Below, piece by piece: positions 1 to 6,778 of a DNA stretch of 64,000 nt. Each line of letters begins with the position of its first letter. Position 1 is the stretch's first letter. Location of the stretch: contig NZ_AQXF01000003.1 of NCBI RefSeq assembly GCF_000375545.1, forward strand, positions 78,594 to 142,593, given 5' to 3'. Under the pieces are notes generated by a model. It made no database searches and had not been told where the DNA came from. It was given only the letters and a program-made list of their open reading frames with translations. Origin of the DNA: Kordiimonas gwangyangensis DSM 19435 = JCM 12864. Lineage in GTDB: Bacteria > Pseudomonadota > Alphaproteobacteria > Sphingomonadales > Kordiimonadaceae. Position numbers and translations under genes: made by a program.

Positions 1-771
1 CTCGACTTCGGTGTGCGCCTTGGCTCCCGCAGCAACGAGGGGCGGGACATGTTCCAGCGCTATGCCGAGCAAGCCATCACCGTGCCGGGGCCGGATGCCG
101 ATGCGATTGGCGAAATGGCCGCCGCGGCGGGCGTATACCTCGTGGTGGGCGTGGTGGAGCGCGAGGGCGGCACACTTTACTGCACCTCGCTCTATTATGC
201 GCCAAGCGGTGCGCTTATCGGCAAACACCGCAAGCTGATGCCCACAGCGCTTGAGCGTGTGGTTTGGGGCTTTGGCGACGGCTCCACTCTCGCGGCCCCC
301 AAAACCGAGATCGGAACGCTCGGCGGTGCCATCTGCTGGGAAAATTATATGCCGCAGCTTCGCCTGGCCATGTACGGCAAAGGGGTGGAGTTTTACTGCG
401 CGCCCACGGTGGATGACCGCGATGTCTGGCTGCCGACCATGCAAACCATTGCCCTTGAAGGCCGCTGTTTTGTGCTGAGCGCTTGCCAGTATATGGAGCG
501 CGGCTACGGCCCGGCGGACTATCACCCGGTGCAAGGTGATGCGCCGGACACGGTGCTCATCCGTGGTGGCAGCTGCATCATCTCCCCCATGGGCGACGTG
601 CTGGCTCCACCGGTGTTTGGCAAGGAAGTCACGCTATTGGCGGAGCTCGACCGCAGCGCCATTGTGCGCGGGAAGTACGACCTTGATGTTGTGGGTCACT
701 ACGCCCGGCCGGACATATTCACGCTGACGGTCAATGAGGCGCCGCAGAATGTGGTCGGCGCTAAAGCCTAG
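1..771 (+). CDS. Nitrilase / carbon-nitrogen hydrolase, C-terminal part
   Basis: The reading frame is open from the first base, so the gene starts before the window. Nitrilases hydrolyse nitriles to acids through a Glu-Lys-Cys triad. The visible part carries the lysine in HRKLMPT (codon at 232) and the nucleophile cysteine in GGAICWENYMP (codon at 334); the glutamate lies upstream of the window. The spacing and the following PTVDDRDVW and ALEGRCFVLSACQY segments fit the aliphatic nitrilase/cyanide hydratase branch rather than amidases. The substrate cannot be told from the sequence. It converges on, and overlaps by 4 bp, the dipeptidase-like gene on the other strand. Confidence 0.9.
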   Translation, partial: LDFGVRLGSRSNEGRDMFQRYAEQAITVPGPDADAIGEMAAAAGVYLVVGVVEREGGTLYCTSLYYAPSGALIGKHRKLMPTALERVVWGFGDGSTLAAPKTEIGTLGGAICWENYMPQLRLAMYGKGVEFYCAPTVDDRDVWLPTMQTIALEGRCFVLSACQYMERGYGPADYHPVQGDAPDTVLIRGGSCIISPMGDVLAPPVFGKEVTLLAELDRSAIVRGKYDLDVVGHYARPDIFTLTVNEAPQNVVGAKA

Positions 772-1856
772 CCGATAGTCTCGCGGAAGAAGCGCAACCA
801 GTTCTGGCCAAGGAGCTTTTCCATGTCGCCGGTCGAATAGCCACGCCGGTCGAGCACCGGCAGCAGGTTCCTGAACCGCTCCGGCTCATCCAGTTCCGGG
901 ATCCACGCGGGCCACTGCACGTCATATTCTTTTTTGTAGAATTTGATGCGCGGGTCGTACCAGTTCTCCTTTGTGGCCCAGCTTTTGATGCCGCGGACCG
1001 GGAAATCGGTCGAGAGCCCTACATGGTCGATACCCATGAGTTTCACCGCGTGGTCGATATGGTCCACATAGGTCTCGATCGTGGTGTCGGTGCCCGGGTT
1101 TTTGCCAATGAAATAGCCAAGGGCTGCAATGCCTGCAACGCCGCCATTCTCGGCCAACGTCCTGAGCGCGCTGTCTTCCTTGGCGCGCGGATGGTTCGGC
1201 CTCAGGCTCTCACACATGGTGTGGGTGAAGGCGATGGGCTTTTTTGACAGATGGATGGCGTCAAGGGTCGTCTGTTTGCCGGAATGGGAAACATCTACGA
1301 TGATGCCAAGCTCGTTCATACGCTCCACAACCGCAACGCCGAAGTCTGAAAGGCCGGCGTTCGTGCGTTCGGTGCTGCCGTCACCCACTAGGTTGCGGCT
1401 GTTGTAGGTGAGCTGGAAACAGCGGGCGCCCATTTCATAGAGCACATCCACATTGTCAACGTCACCTTCAAGCATGATGGTGTCCTGGAAGTTCATCATC
1501 ACAGCGAGCTTGCCGGTTTTCTTGGCTTCCAGATAGTCATCGGCTTTGAGCGCAAACATGTAGCGCTCACCAAACTCATCCACCCTGCGGTGCCAGGCCA
1601 AAAGTTCATCAAGCGCGACCTTGAGGGAGGAGCGGTCAAGGCTTGTGATAATGCCGGTGTAGCCTGAGCGCTCGACGGCGGCATATTCCTCATCGTCCCA
1701 TTTGCGCGCGAAGCTGAGGGTGTCGATGACGATGGCCTGATTATAAAGCGCATCAAGGTCCGCCTTGCTTGCGGCGAGCACAGAACGTGGCGCGATTGAT
1801 GCCAGTGCGCCGGTAGCGGCAGCGCCCATGAGGAAAGTGCGGCGGTCGAATGTCAT
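768..1856 (-). CDS. Tat-exported M19 membrane-dipeptidase-like protein
   Basis: Renal/membrane dipeptidase (peptidase M19) family, TIM-barrel metal hydrolases cleaving dipeptides. The ATG at 1856 gives a textbook twin-arginine signal (DRRTFLMGAAATGALASIA) ending near LAAS, so the protein is exported folded to the periplasm; the longer frame upstream is rejected. Family blocks present: VDVSHSGKQT, AFTHTMCESLRPNHPRAKED, GGVAGIAALGYF and DHVGLSTDF. The usual N-terminal HxD zinc pair (DGHNDLP in typical members) is replaced by VIDTLSF, so one metal site may be missing or altered. It may therefore hydrolyse a different substrate or be inactive. It overlaps the nitrilase end by 4 bp. Confidence 0.85.
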   Translation of the reverse strand: MTFDRRTFLMGAAATGALASIAPRSVLAASKADLDALYNQAIVIDTLSFARKWDDEEYAAVERSGYTGIITSLDRSSLKVALDELLAWHRRVDEFGERYMFALKADDYLEAKKTGKLAVMMNFQDTIMLEGDVDNVDVLYEMGARCFQLTYNSRNLVGDGSTERTNAGLSDFGVAVVERMNELGIIVDVSHSGKQTTLDAIHLSKKPIAFTHTMCESLRPNHPRAKEDSALRTLAENGGVAGIAALGYFIGKNPGTDTTIETYVDHIDHAVKLMGIDHVGLSTDFPVRGIKSWATKENWYDPRIKFYKKEYDVQWPAWIPELDEPERFRNLLPVLDRRGYSTGDMEKLLGQNWLRFFRETIG

Positions 1857-1926
1857 TGATGGTCCCCTCAGTCTGTAACTCCCAACCGTCAGGGTTGCCG
1901 GGCGCAAGGGGGAAGTCAAGTGCAGC

Positions 1927-1956
1927 ACAAAAAGAAAGGGCGGCCTCAGCCGCCCC
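1927..1956 (-). terminator. Rho-independent terminator of the nitronate monooxygenase gene
   Basis: A stem GGGCGGC (1938-1944) / GCCGCCC (1949-1955) with a CTCA loop is followed, on the minus strand, by TTTCTTTTT. It sits 8 bp beyond the stop codon of the gene at 1964-2950. Confidence 0.8.
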
Positions 1957-1963
1957 AATCCGA

Positions 1964-2950
1964 TTATTCCGCCGCTTTGGCGTAACTGTTCATCAGCCTT
2001 TCTTTGGCTGCAAAATATTCATTCGCGAGGCGGTCGACCATTTTGGCGGCTGGTACGATCTCTTTCACCGCGCCAATACCTTGGCCGCAGCCCCAGATGT
2101 CTTTCCAGGCCTTTTTGTCCTGGTTGCCGCCAGAGCCGAAGTTCATCTTGGTCGGGTCGCTCACGGGCAGGTTCTTGGGATCAAGGCCCGCAGCCTCAAT
2201 GGACGGCGCGAGATAGTTACCGTGCACGCCCGTAAACAGGTTGGAGTAGACGATATCATCGGCACCATAGTCGACAATCGCTTGCTTGTAACGCTCGTCC
2301 GCGTTGGCTTCTTCAGTTGCGATGAAGGCGGAGCCGATATAGCCAAAGTCTGCGCCCATGGCTTGGGCTGCGAGCACTGCACCGCCCGTCGCGATGGAGC
2401 CTGAGAGCGCAAGCGGGCCATCAAACCACTCGCGGATTTCCTGAATGAGCGCGAAAGGCGAGAGTGTACCCGCGTGACCGCCGGCGCCAGCCGCAACGGC
2501 AATCAGGCCGTCCGCGCCTTTTTCAATCGCTTTCTTCGCGAACCGGTTGTTGATGACATCATGCATCACAACACCGCCGTAGGAATGCGCCGCGTCATTG
2601 ACTTCCTTGACCGCACCAAGGGAGGTGATAACCACCGGCACCTTGTATTTCACGCACATCTCGACGTCATGCATCAGGCGCTCGTTCGACTTGTGAACAA
2701 TCTGGTTCACGGCGAAAGGTGCGGCAGGACTATCGGGGTTGGCCTGGTTGTGGCGGTCCAGTTCTTCGGTGATGCGCTTCAGCCATTCCTCAAGTACCGG
2801 AGCCGGGCGGGCATTGAGCGCCGGGAAGGAACCAATAACACCAGCCTTGCACTGTGCGATCACAAGATCAGGGTTCGAGATGATGAAAAGCGGCGACCCG
2901 ATCACCGGAATACGCAGATTGGAAAACTGTTGCGGTAGCGCCATGGCCAT
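1964..2950 (-). CDS. Nitronate monooxygenase (2-nitropropane dioxygenase family)
   Basis: FMN-dependent TIM-barrel enzyme that oxidises alkyl nitronates such as propionate 3-nitronate. The N-terminal LRIPVIGSPLFIISNPDLVIAQCKAGVIGSFPALNARP block, the central GGHAGT segment (the usual active-site histidine) and the phosphate-binding LSGSIATGGAVLAAQAMGADFGYIGSAF block are all present. About 328 residues, normal for the family. The ATG at 2950 has AAAGGGA just upstream; a second ATG at 2944 is possible. The divergent upstream region holds a perfect 16-bp palindrome (3040-3055), likely an operator. Confidence 0.92.
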   Translation of the reverse strand: MAMALPQQFSNLRIPVIGSPLFIISNPDLVIAQCKAGVIGSFPALNARPAPVLEEWLKRITEELDRHNQANPDSPAAPFAVNQIVHKSNERLMHDVEMCVKYKVPVVITSLGAVKEVNDAAHSYGGVVMHDVINNRFAKKAIEKGADGLIAVAAGAGGHAGTLSPFALIQEIREWFDGPLALSGSIATGGAVLAAQAMGADFGYIGSAFIATEEANADERYKQAIVDYGADDIVYSNLFTGVHGNYLAPSIEAAGLDPKNLPVSDPTKMNFGSGGNQDKKAWKDIWGCGQGIGAVKEIVPAAKMVDRLANEYFAAKERLMNSYAKAAE

Positions 2951-3039
2951 GCGTCCCTTTGTATTTGAATAACCTTGAATGCGTGACGGTAGGGTGAAAG
3001 CCCCCTGCGTCAACTTCCCTGAGAGCGAAAATAGGATAT

Positions 3040-3055
3040 TGGACTATATAGTCCA
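3040..3055. promoter_or_regulatory. Perfect 16-bp palindrome, probable repressor operator
   Basis: TGGACTATATAGTCCA is a perfect palindrome between the divergent nitronate monooxygenase and HTTM genes, 90 bp from each start codon. Its form resembles TetR-family operators. No TetR gene lies beside it, so the regulator is unknown. Confidence 0.6.
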
Positions 3056-3144
3056 GTAAATAATTTCAAATCACGGATGGACCATCAGTCTTTGCGGCTA
3101 TAGATGGCGCATGCTAGGGAGAGGGATGGTAGGTAGGGAAGGCG

Positions 3145-4497
3145 ATGAGCAGCAATCTGGCAGGATGGAAAGAGCGGTTTTTTGCGCCCGTTGACGGCGC
3201 GTCCCTCGCGCTGTTTCGCATCCTGTTTGGCGCCGTTATCCTCTTTGAAGCATGGCGCTATGAAACCAACAACTGGATGGAGGACAAGTTCCTCTTCCCC
3301 ACTTTCCGCTTTAGCTACCACGGCTTTGAATGGGTGGACCCACTGCCGCCCGCGCTAATGTTATGGGTGACCAAGCTACTTGCCATCTTCGCCTTCCTTG
3401 TCATGGTAGGGCTGTTTTTCCGTGTGGCGGCTGTCGGTATGCTCGCGCTGTTCAGCTATATCTTCCTGCTCGATAAAGCGCAGTATCTGAATCATTTTTA
3501 TTTCACCATCCTGCTTGCATTCGTGCTCGCGGTTATCCCGGCGCACCGGGTTTGGTCGCTCGACCGCCTGCGGGGTGCGGTCACCGGGCTACCGGTTATG
3601 CCCGCATGGTCCCAATGGCTCGCGCGTGGTCAGATGGAGATCATGCTTCTCTGGGCCGGGATCGTGAAGCTGAACGCCGATTGGCTGAATGGCTTGCCGC
3701 TGCGCGATTGGCTCTCGAACAGTGCGGACGAATTTTCCGGCGTTATCGCAGAACTTCTGCGCTCGCCTGACTTTGGCGTCATGGCGGCATGGGCAGCGGC
3801 GCTGTTGCACATCATCGGCGCGCCGCTCCTGCTCATTCCTCGCGTTCGGGTGGTCGTGTTTTTTGCCTATGCGGGTTTCCATATCTCCAACCACTTCCTT
3901 TGGAACATCGGTATCTTCCCGTGGCTGACCATCGTGGGCACCACCCTGTTCCTCGATGCCTCGTGGCCACGCAAGTTTTTGGGCAAAACACCGCATGCGG
4001 CACCCATGCAAGACGCTGCTTTCAAGCCGTCCCTACTGGTGGCGGGTTTTGTGTGTGTATGGCTTTTGAGCCAAGCGCTGTTGCCGCTCAGGCCCTATAT
4101 CTATGACGGTAATGTCGCCTGGAACGAGCAGGGGCACCGGTTTTCGTGGCGTATGAAGTTGCGCGACAAGGAGGGCGGGCTGGCTTATCGCGTTGTAGAT
4201 GCGAACACGGGGCGCACATGGCATATCAATATCTATGACCATCTGGATGGAAGGCAGGCCCGCAAGATGGTTGCCCGGCCAGACATGATCCTTGAATACG
4301 CCCATTATTTGCATGACCGCTTCAAGGCTGAACATGGCCTTGATGACGTGCAGGTGTTTGCTCACTCTTTTGTGTCGGTCAATGGCCGTCCGATGGAACG
4401 GTTCATTGCGCCTGACCTGAATCTGGCAGCGGTAAAGCGCACGTATCTGGCGCAAGACCACTGGCTCGAGACATATTCGGAGGACCGCAAGCCATGA
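3145..4497 (+). CDS. HTTM-domain membrane protein (vitamin K-dependent gamma-carboxylase-like)
   Basis: A 450-residue protein with several hydrophobic segments over the first ~310 residues and a soluble C-terminal domain. FAPVDGASLALFRILFGAVILFEA, the LNHFYFTILLAFVLAVIPAHRVWSLDR segment and GFHISNHFLWNIGIFPW are hallmarks of bacterial HTTM proteins. The family's bacterial function is not settled, so carboxylase activity should not be assumed. Its stop overlaps the start of the DCC gene (ATGA, 4 bp), a pairing seen often in bacteria. Start is ATG 3145 after GGGAAGG. Confidence 0.88.
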   Translation: MSSNLAGWKERFFAPVDGASLALFRILFGAVILFEAWRYETNNWMEDKFLFPTFRFSYHGFEWVDPLPPALMLWVTKLLAIFAFLVMVGLFFRVAAVGMLALFSYIFLLDKAQYLNHFYFTILLAFVLAVIPAHRVWSLDRLRGAVTGLPVMPAWSQWLARGQMEIMLLWAGIVKLNADWLNGLPLRDWLSNSADEFSGVIAELLRSPDFGVMAAWAAALLHIIGAPLLLIPRVRVVVFFAYAGFHISNHFLWNIGIFPWLTIVGTTLFLDASWPRKFLGKTPHAAPMQDAAFKPSLLVAGFVCVWLLSQALLPLRPYIYDGNVAWNEQGHRFSWRMKLRDKEGGLAYRVVDANTGRTWHINIYDHLDGRQARKMVARPDMILEYAHYLHDRFKAEHGLDDVQVFAHSFVSVNGRPMERFIAPDLNLAAVKRTYLAQDHWLETYSEDRKP

Positions 4498-4901
4498 ACG
4501 GGCCGATCCTCTTTTATGACGGTGTGTGCAACCTCTGTAACGGCACGGTGCGCTTTGTGCTCACGCGCGACAGCAAGCAAGTGTTCCGCTTTGCAGCGCT
4601 CCAATCAGACTATGCACGCGACGCACTCACGCGCCTTGGCGTGAACCCGGAATTGGATACGATCTATTTGCTCAAGGACGGCGTGCTGCATGACCGTTCC
4701 AGTGCAGCGCTACGAATTGCCAGCCAGTTGCGTTTCCCATGGCCAACTATGGCGGTTTTCCTGATTGTGCCAAAGCCGCTACGCGACACCGTCTATAACT
4801 GGGTGGGCCGCAATCGCTACCGCTGGTTCGGCCGCACAGACACCTGCCAAATCCCTGATACTGACGCGCGGAACCGCTTCCTTGATCAAAGTGAAGATTA
4901 G
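4494..4901 (+). CDS. DCC-family thiol-disulfide oxidoreductase-like protein (DUF393)
   Basis: A 135-residue protein opening with FYDGVCNLCNG, the DxxCxxC motif that names the DCC family (Cys12 and Cys15), followed by VRFVLTRD and FAALQSDYARD. These small thioredoxin-like proteins are presumed redox partners. The ATGA overlap with the preceding HTTM gene implies coupled translation and a joint role, probably in a membrane redox or modification step. This joint role is inferred from context. Confidence 0.9.
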   Translation: MNGPILFYDGVCNLCNGTVRFVLTRDSKQVFRFAALQSDYARDALTRLGVNPELDTIYLLKDGVLHDRSSAALRIASQLRFPWPTMAVFLIVPKPLRDTVYNWVGRNRYRWFGRTDTCQIPDTDARNRFLDQSED

Positions 4902-4904
4902 CGC

Positions 4905-4933
4905 TTGAAAGGGGTGAAAGCTTGGAGTAGGGT
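4905..4933 (+). promoter_or_regulatory. Sigma-70-type promoter of tRNA-Ser
   Basis: TTGAAA (4905-4910), a 17-bp spacer and TAGGGT (4928-4933) lie about 44 bp upstream of the mature tRNA 5' end. This is the usual form and spacing of alphaproteobacterial stable-RNA promoters. Confidence 0.65.
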
Positions 4934-4976
4934 GCGCGCCGCCGCTGACCCCTAAGGGGTGCAAGCACTATGATGC

Positions 4977-5066
4977 GGAGAGATGCCGGAGCGGTCGAAC
5001 GGGGCGGTCTCGAAAACCGTTGTGCCCGCAAGGGTACCGAGGGTTCGAATCCCTCTCTCTCCGCCA
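4977..5066 (+). tRNA. tRNA-Ser(CGA)
   Basis: A complete 90-nt cloverleaf: acceptor GGAGAGA (4977) pairs with TCTCTCC (5056-5062), then G and an encoded CCA (5064-5066). The T arm is GAGGG-TTCGAAT-CCCTC. The anticodon loop CTCGAAA reads UCG, and the long variable arm (TGTGCCCGCAAGGGTAC region) is diagnostic of serine tRNA. A T-rich stretch follows. Confidence 0.97.
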
Positions 5067-5164
5067 TTTACTCTTTTCTTTTCTGTATGCTTGATTGATC
5101 ATCCTCATATGATGTGTCGCCGTGCGTTTGTGCATCGGCTGCCTTGCTAACTGGGGTGCAAGCC

Positions 5165-5386
5165 GTGACAGATTACCACCGGATGCTATTCTTGAAACTT
5201 CAGGAACTTCCTGTCCATGACGGCGAGGGCCGTGCGCGGGTTTATGACGCGTGCCGGGCGGCAGTCGCGGATGAATGTTCTGGTTCAGCGAAGCTGACGG
5301 CCGAGCTTGAGAAGCTTGAAAAGGCGATCAGACGCCAGGAAATGCAAGCCTTGCTCGAAGAAGGCGCATCCTCGCGGGAGCATTGA
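5165..5386 (+). CDS. Small hypothetical protein
   Basis: About 73 residues from GTG 5165 (VTDYHRMLFLKLQELP...), soluble, with a charged helical C-terminus (LTAELEKLEKAIRRQEMQALLEE). An earlier start at 5114 is possible but adds a Cys/Ala-rich stretch that looks untranslated. I do not recognise a family with confidence. The HDGEGRARVYDACRAAV phrase resembles short helical modules found in alphaproteobacterial proteins. It lies 4 bp before the next gene, so the two are probably co-transcribed. Confidence 0.55.
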   Translation: MTDYHRMLFLKLQELPVHDGEGRARVYDACRAAVADECSGSAKLTAELEKLEKAIRRQEMQALLEEGASSREH

Positions 5387-5390
5387 TTAC

Positions 5391-5732
5391 ATGCACATGG
5401 ATGACATTTATGATCAGGTGTCCTTCAGGCACATCAGGTCAGGCGAGGTTAAACCAGGTGTAATCGGCTGGCGTGATGATCAGTCGCCCTGGGTAACCCT
5501 TCAGGTGTGGGATGGTCCTAGCGTGCAAGCGGCAAGCAAGACCCTGGAGGGTGCATACCGTGAGGCATGCGGTAGACTCGCGCGGCGCGGTTACATCCCT
5601 GTTGTGCATGAGGGCCGCTTCAAAATAAGCCAGGAACAGCTCTCGAATCCCTATCCGTGGTGGCCACTGGCAGCCTGCACGATTGTACTTCTGGCGACTG
5701 CTGTAGCGGCTTATTATATGATGCTGGCATAG
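5391..5732 (+). CDS. Hypothetical protein with one C-terminal membrane segment
   Basis: A 113-residue protein starting MHMDDIYDQV. The first ~90 residues are soluble; residues ~90-112 (WWPLAACTIVLLATAVAAYYMMLA) form one transmembrane helix at the extreme C-terminus, so it resembles a tail-anchored protein with the soluble part in the cytoplasm. Family not recognised. ATG 5391 or 5397 could be the start. It follows the preceding small gene closely. Confidence 0.6.
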   Translation: MHMDDIYDQVSFRHIRSGEVKPGVIGWRDDQSPWVTLQVWDGPSVQAASKTLEGAYREACGRLARRGYIPVVHEGRFKISQEQLSNPYPWWPLAACTIVLLATAVAAYYMMLA

Positions 5733-5958
5733 GCGACGCAACGCCGACACAGTTTCGCCGCCATGCTGTCGTTATTCCGCCTGCAAAAGGCTCAATTTAA
5801 GCGGGTAATTGCCCATCTTTATGGATTCTTAGCACAGCCGACTGTCTGTCCTCATCGAAACCTGACTCTCTTTGCGTAACTCTGAACTCAGCTCTCGTGC
5901 TCAGGCTACCTCCCCTGCCTCAAGCCGAGGAGCACGAAAAGACGTAAGGAGAAAAGCG

Positions 5959-6636
5959 ATGCTTTACAAATCTACGACTGCTCTTGTGACTGCTGGTTTC
6001 CTGTTTGCCGCTTCTGGCGCGGCTGTCGCAGGTGACAAGGTTATCTCGAAAATTGCCCAGCTTCCTGAGAAAGGTAACGTGATGATCACGGCGACCGTGG
6101 ATGATGTGGACAGCAACACCGAATTCACCATCCGCGACGATAGTGGCGAAACCATCGATGTGGAATCGGTGACCAAGCTGACCATCCGTGAAGGCGACCT
6201 CGTGAAAATCGTTGGCGTCATGGATGATGAGCTTGCCGGTATCGGTCGCGAAATTGACGCGACGTCCGTGACGGTTGTTGACGCCGCTGACGAAATGGCG
6301 ACGGCAACAGGCGATGACGAAACCAGCCTTGATGCATCACTCGACAAGGCGGTGGAATTTGCGTCTTCCGAGACCGAATTTGACACCGTCGACGCCCTGC
6401 CGGACGAAGGCATGGTGACAATCTCTGGTACGGTTGAAGAAGTTGATATCGAAGACAACAGCTTCAAGCTTCGTGACCGTAGCGGTGAAAGCATCGATGT
6501 CCACCCGACCAAGCCGCTGACCGTCAAAGCTGGCCAGAAGGTAAAAGTAACGGGTGTGATGGATGACGAGACCGCGGGTCTTGGCATCGGTGAACAGATT
6601 GTATCCGCCAAGGTTACGATCATGACCCAAGGGTAA
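5959..6636 (+). CDS. Exported protein with two OB-fold-like repeats
   Basis: ATG 5959 has AAGGAG 7 bp upstream and starts a clear signal peptide (MLYKSTTALVTAGFLFAASGAAVAG). The mature protein repeats one module twice: residues ~31-100 (LPEKGNVMITATVDDV ... GVMDDELAGIGREI) and ~155-225 (LPDEGMVTISGTVEEV ... GVMDDETAGLGIGEQI), joined by an acidic linker. The short beta-strand pattern and the xIRDDSGETIDV / LRDRSGESIDV phrases resemble periplasmic OB-fold (BOF/YgiW-like) domains. It is strongly acidic. Function unknown; a periplasmic binding or stress role is only a guess. Confidence 0.75.
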   Translation: MLYKSTTALVTAGFLFAASGAAVAGDKVISKIAQLPEKGNVMITATVDDVDSNTEFTIRDDSGETIDVESVTKLTIREGDLVKIVGVMDDELAGIGREIDATSVTVVDAADEMATATGDDETSLDASLDKAVEFASSETEFDTVDALPDEGMVTISGTVEEVDIEDNSFKLRDRSGESIDVHPTKPLTVKAGQKVKVTGVMDDETAGLGIGEQIVSAKVTIMTQG

Positions 6637-6778
6637 GCTGCCAAGAGCTTTACCTAGCAGATTTGTCGGGTGGTTTTGCCGCCCGGCAAATTGCCGTTCC
6701 AGCGAGCCTAAGGTTTCAGGGTACTCAGGCTCCTGCATTTCTTAGCCATGTTAGAGGCGCAAGAACGAGGGGGCGCGC

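Noticed and set aside
768..1958. Longer start for the M19 gene at 1958
   Set aside because: It would place 34 extra residues before the Tat signal; ATG 1856 gives the signal at the N-terminus.
4948..4960. ACCCC-TAA-GGGGT hairpin before tRNA-Ser
   Set aside because: Short and without a T-run; it is part of the tRNA 5' leader and likely removed by processing.
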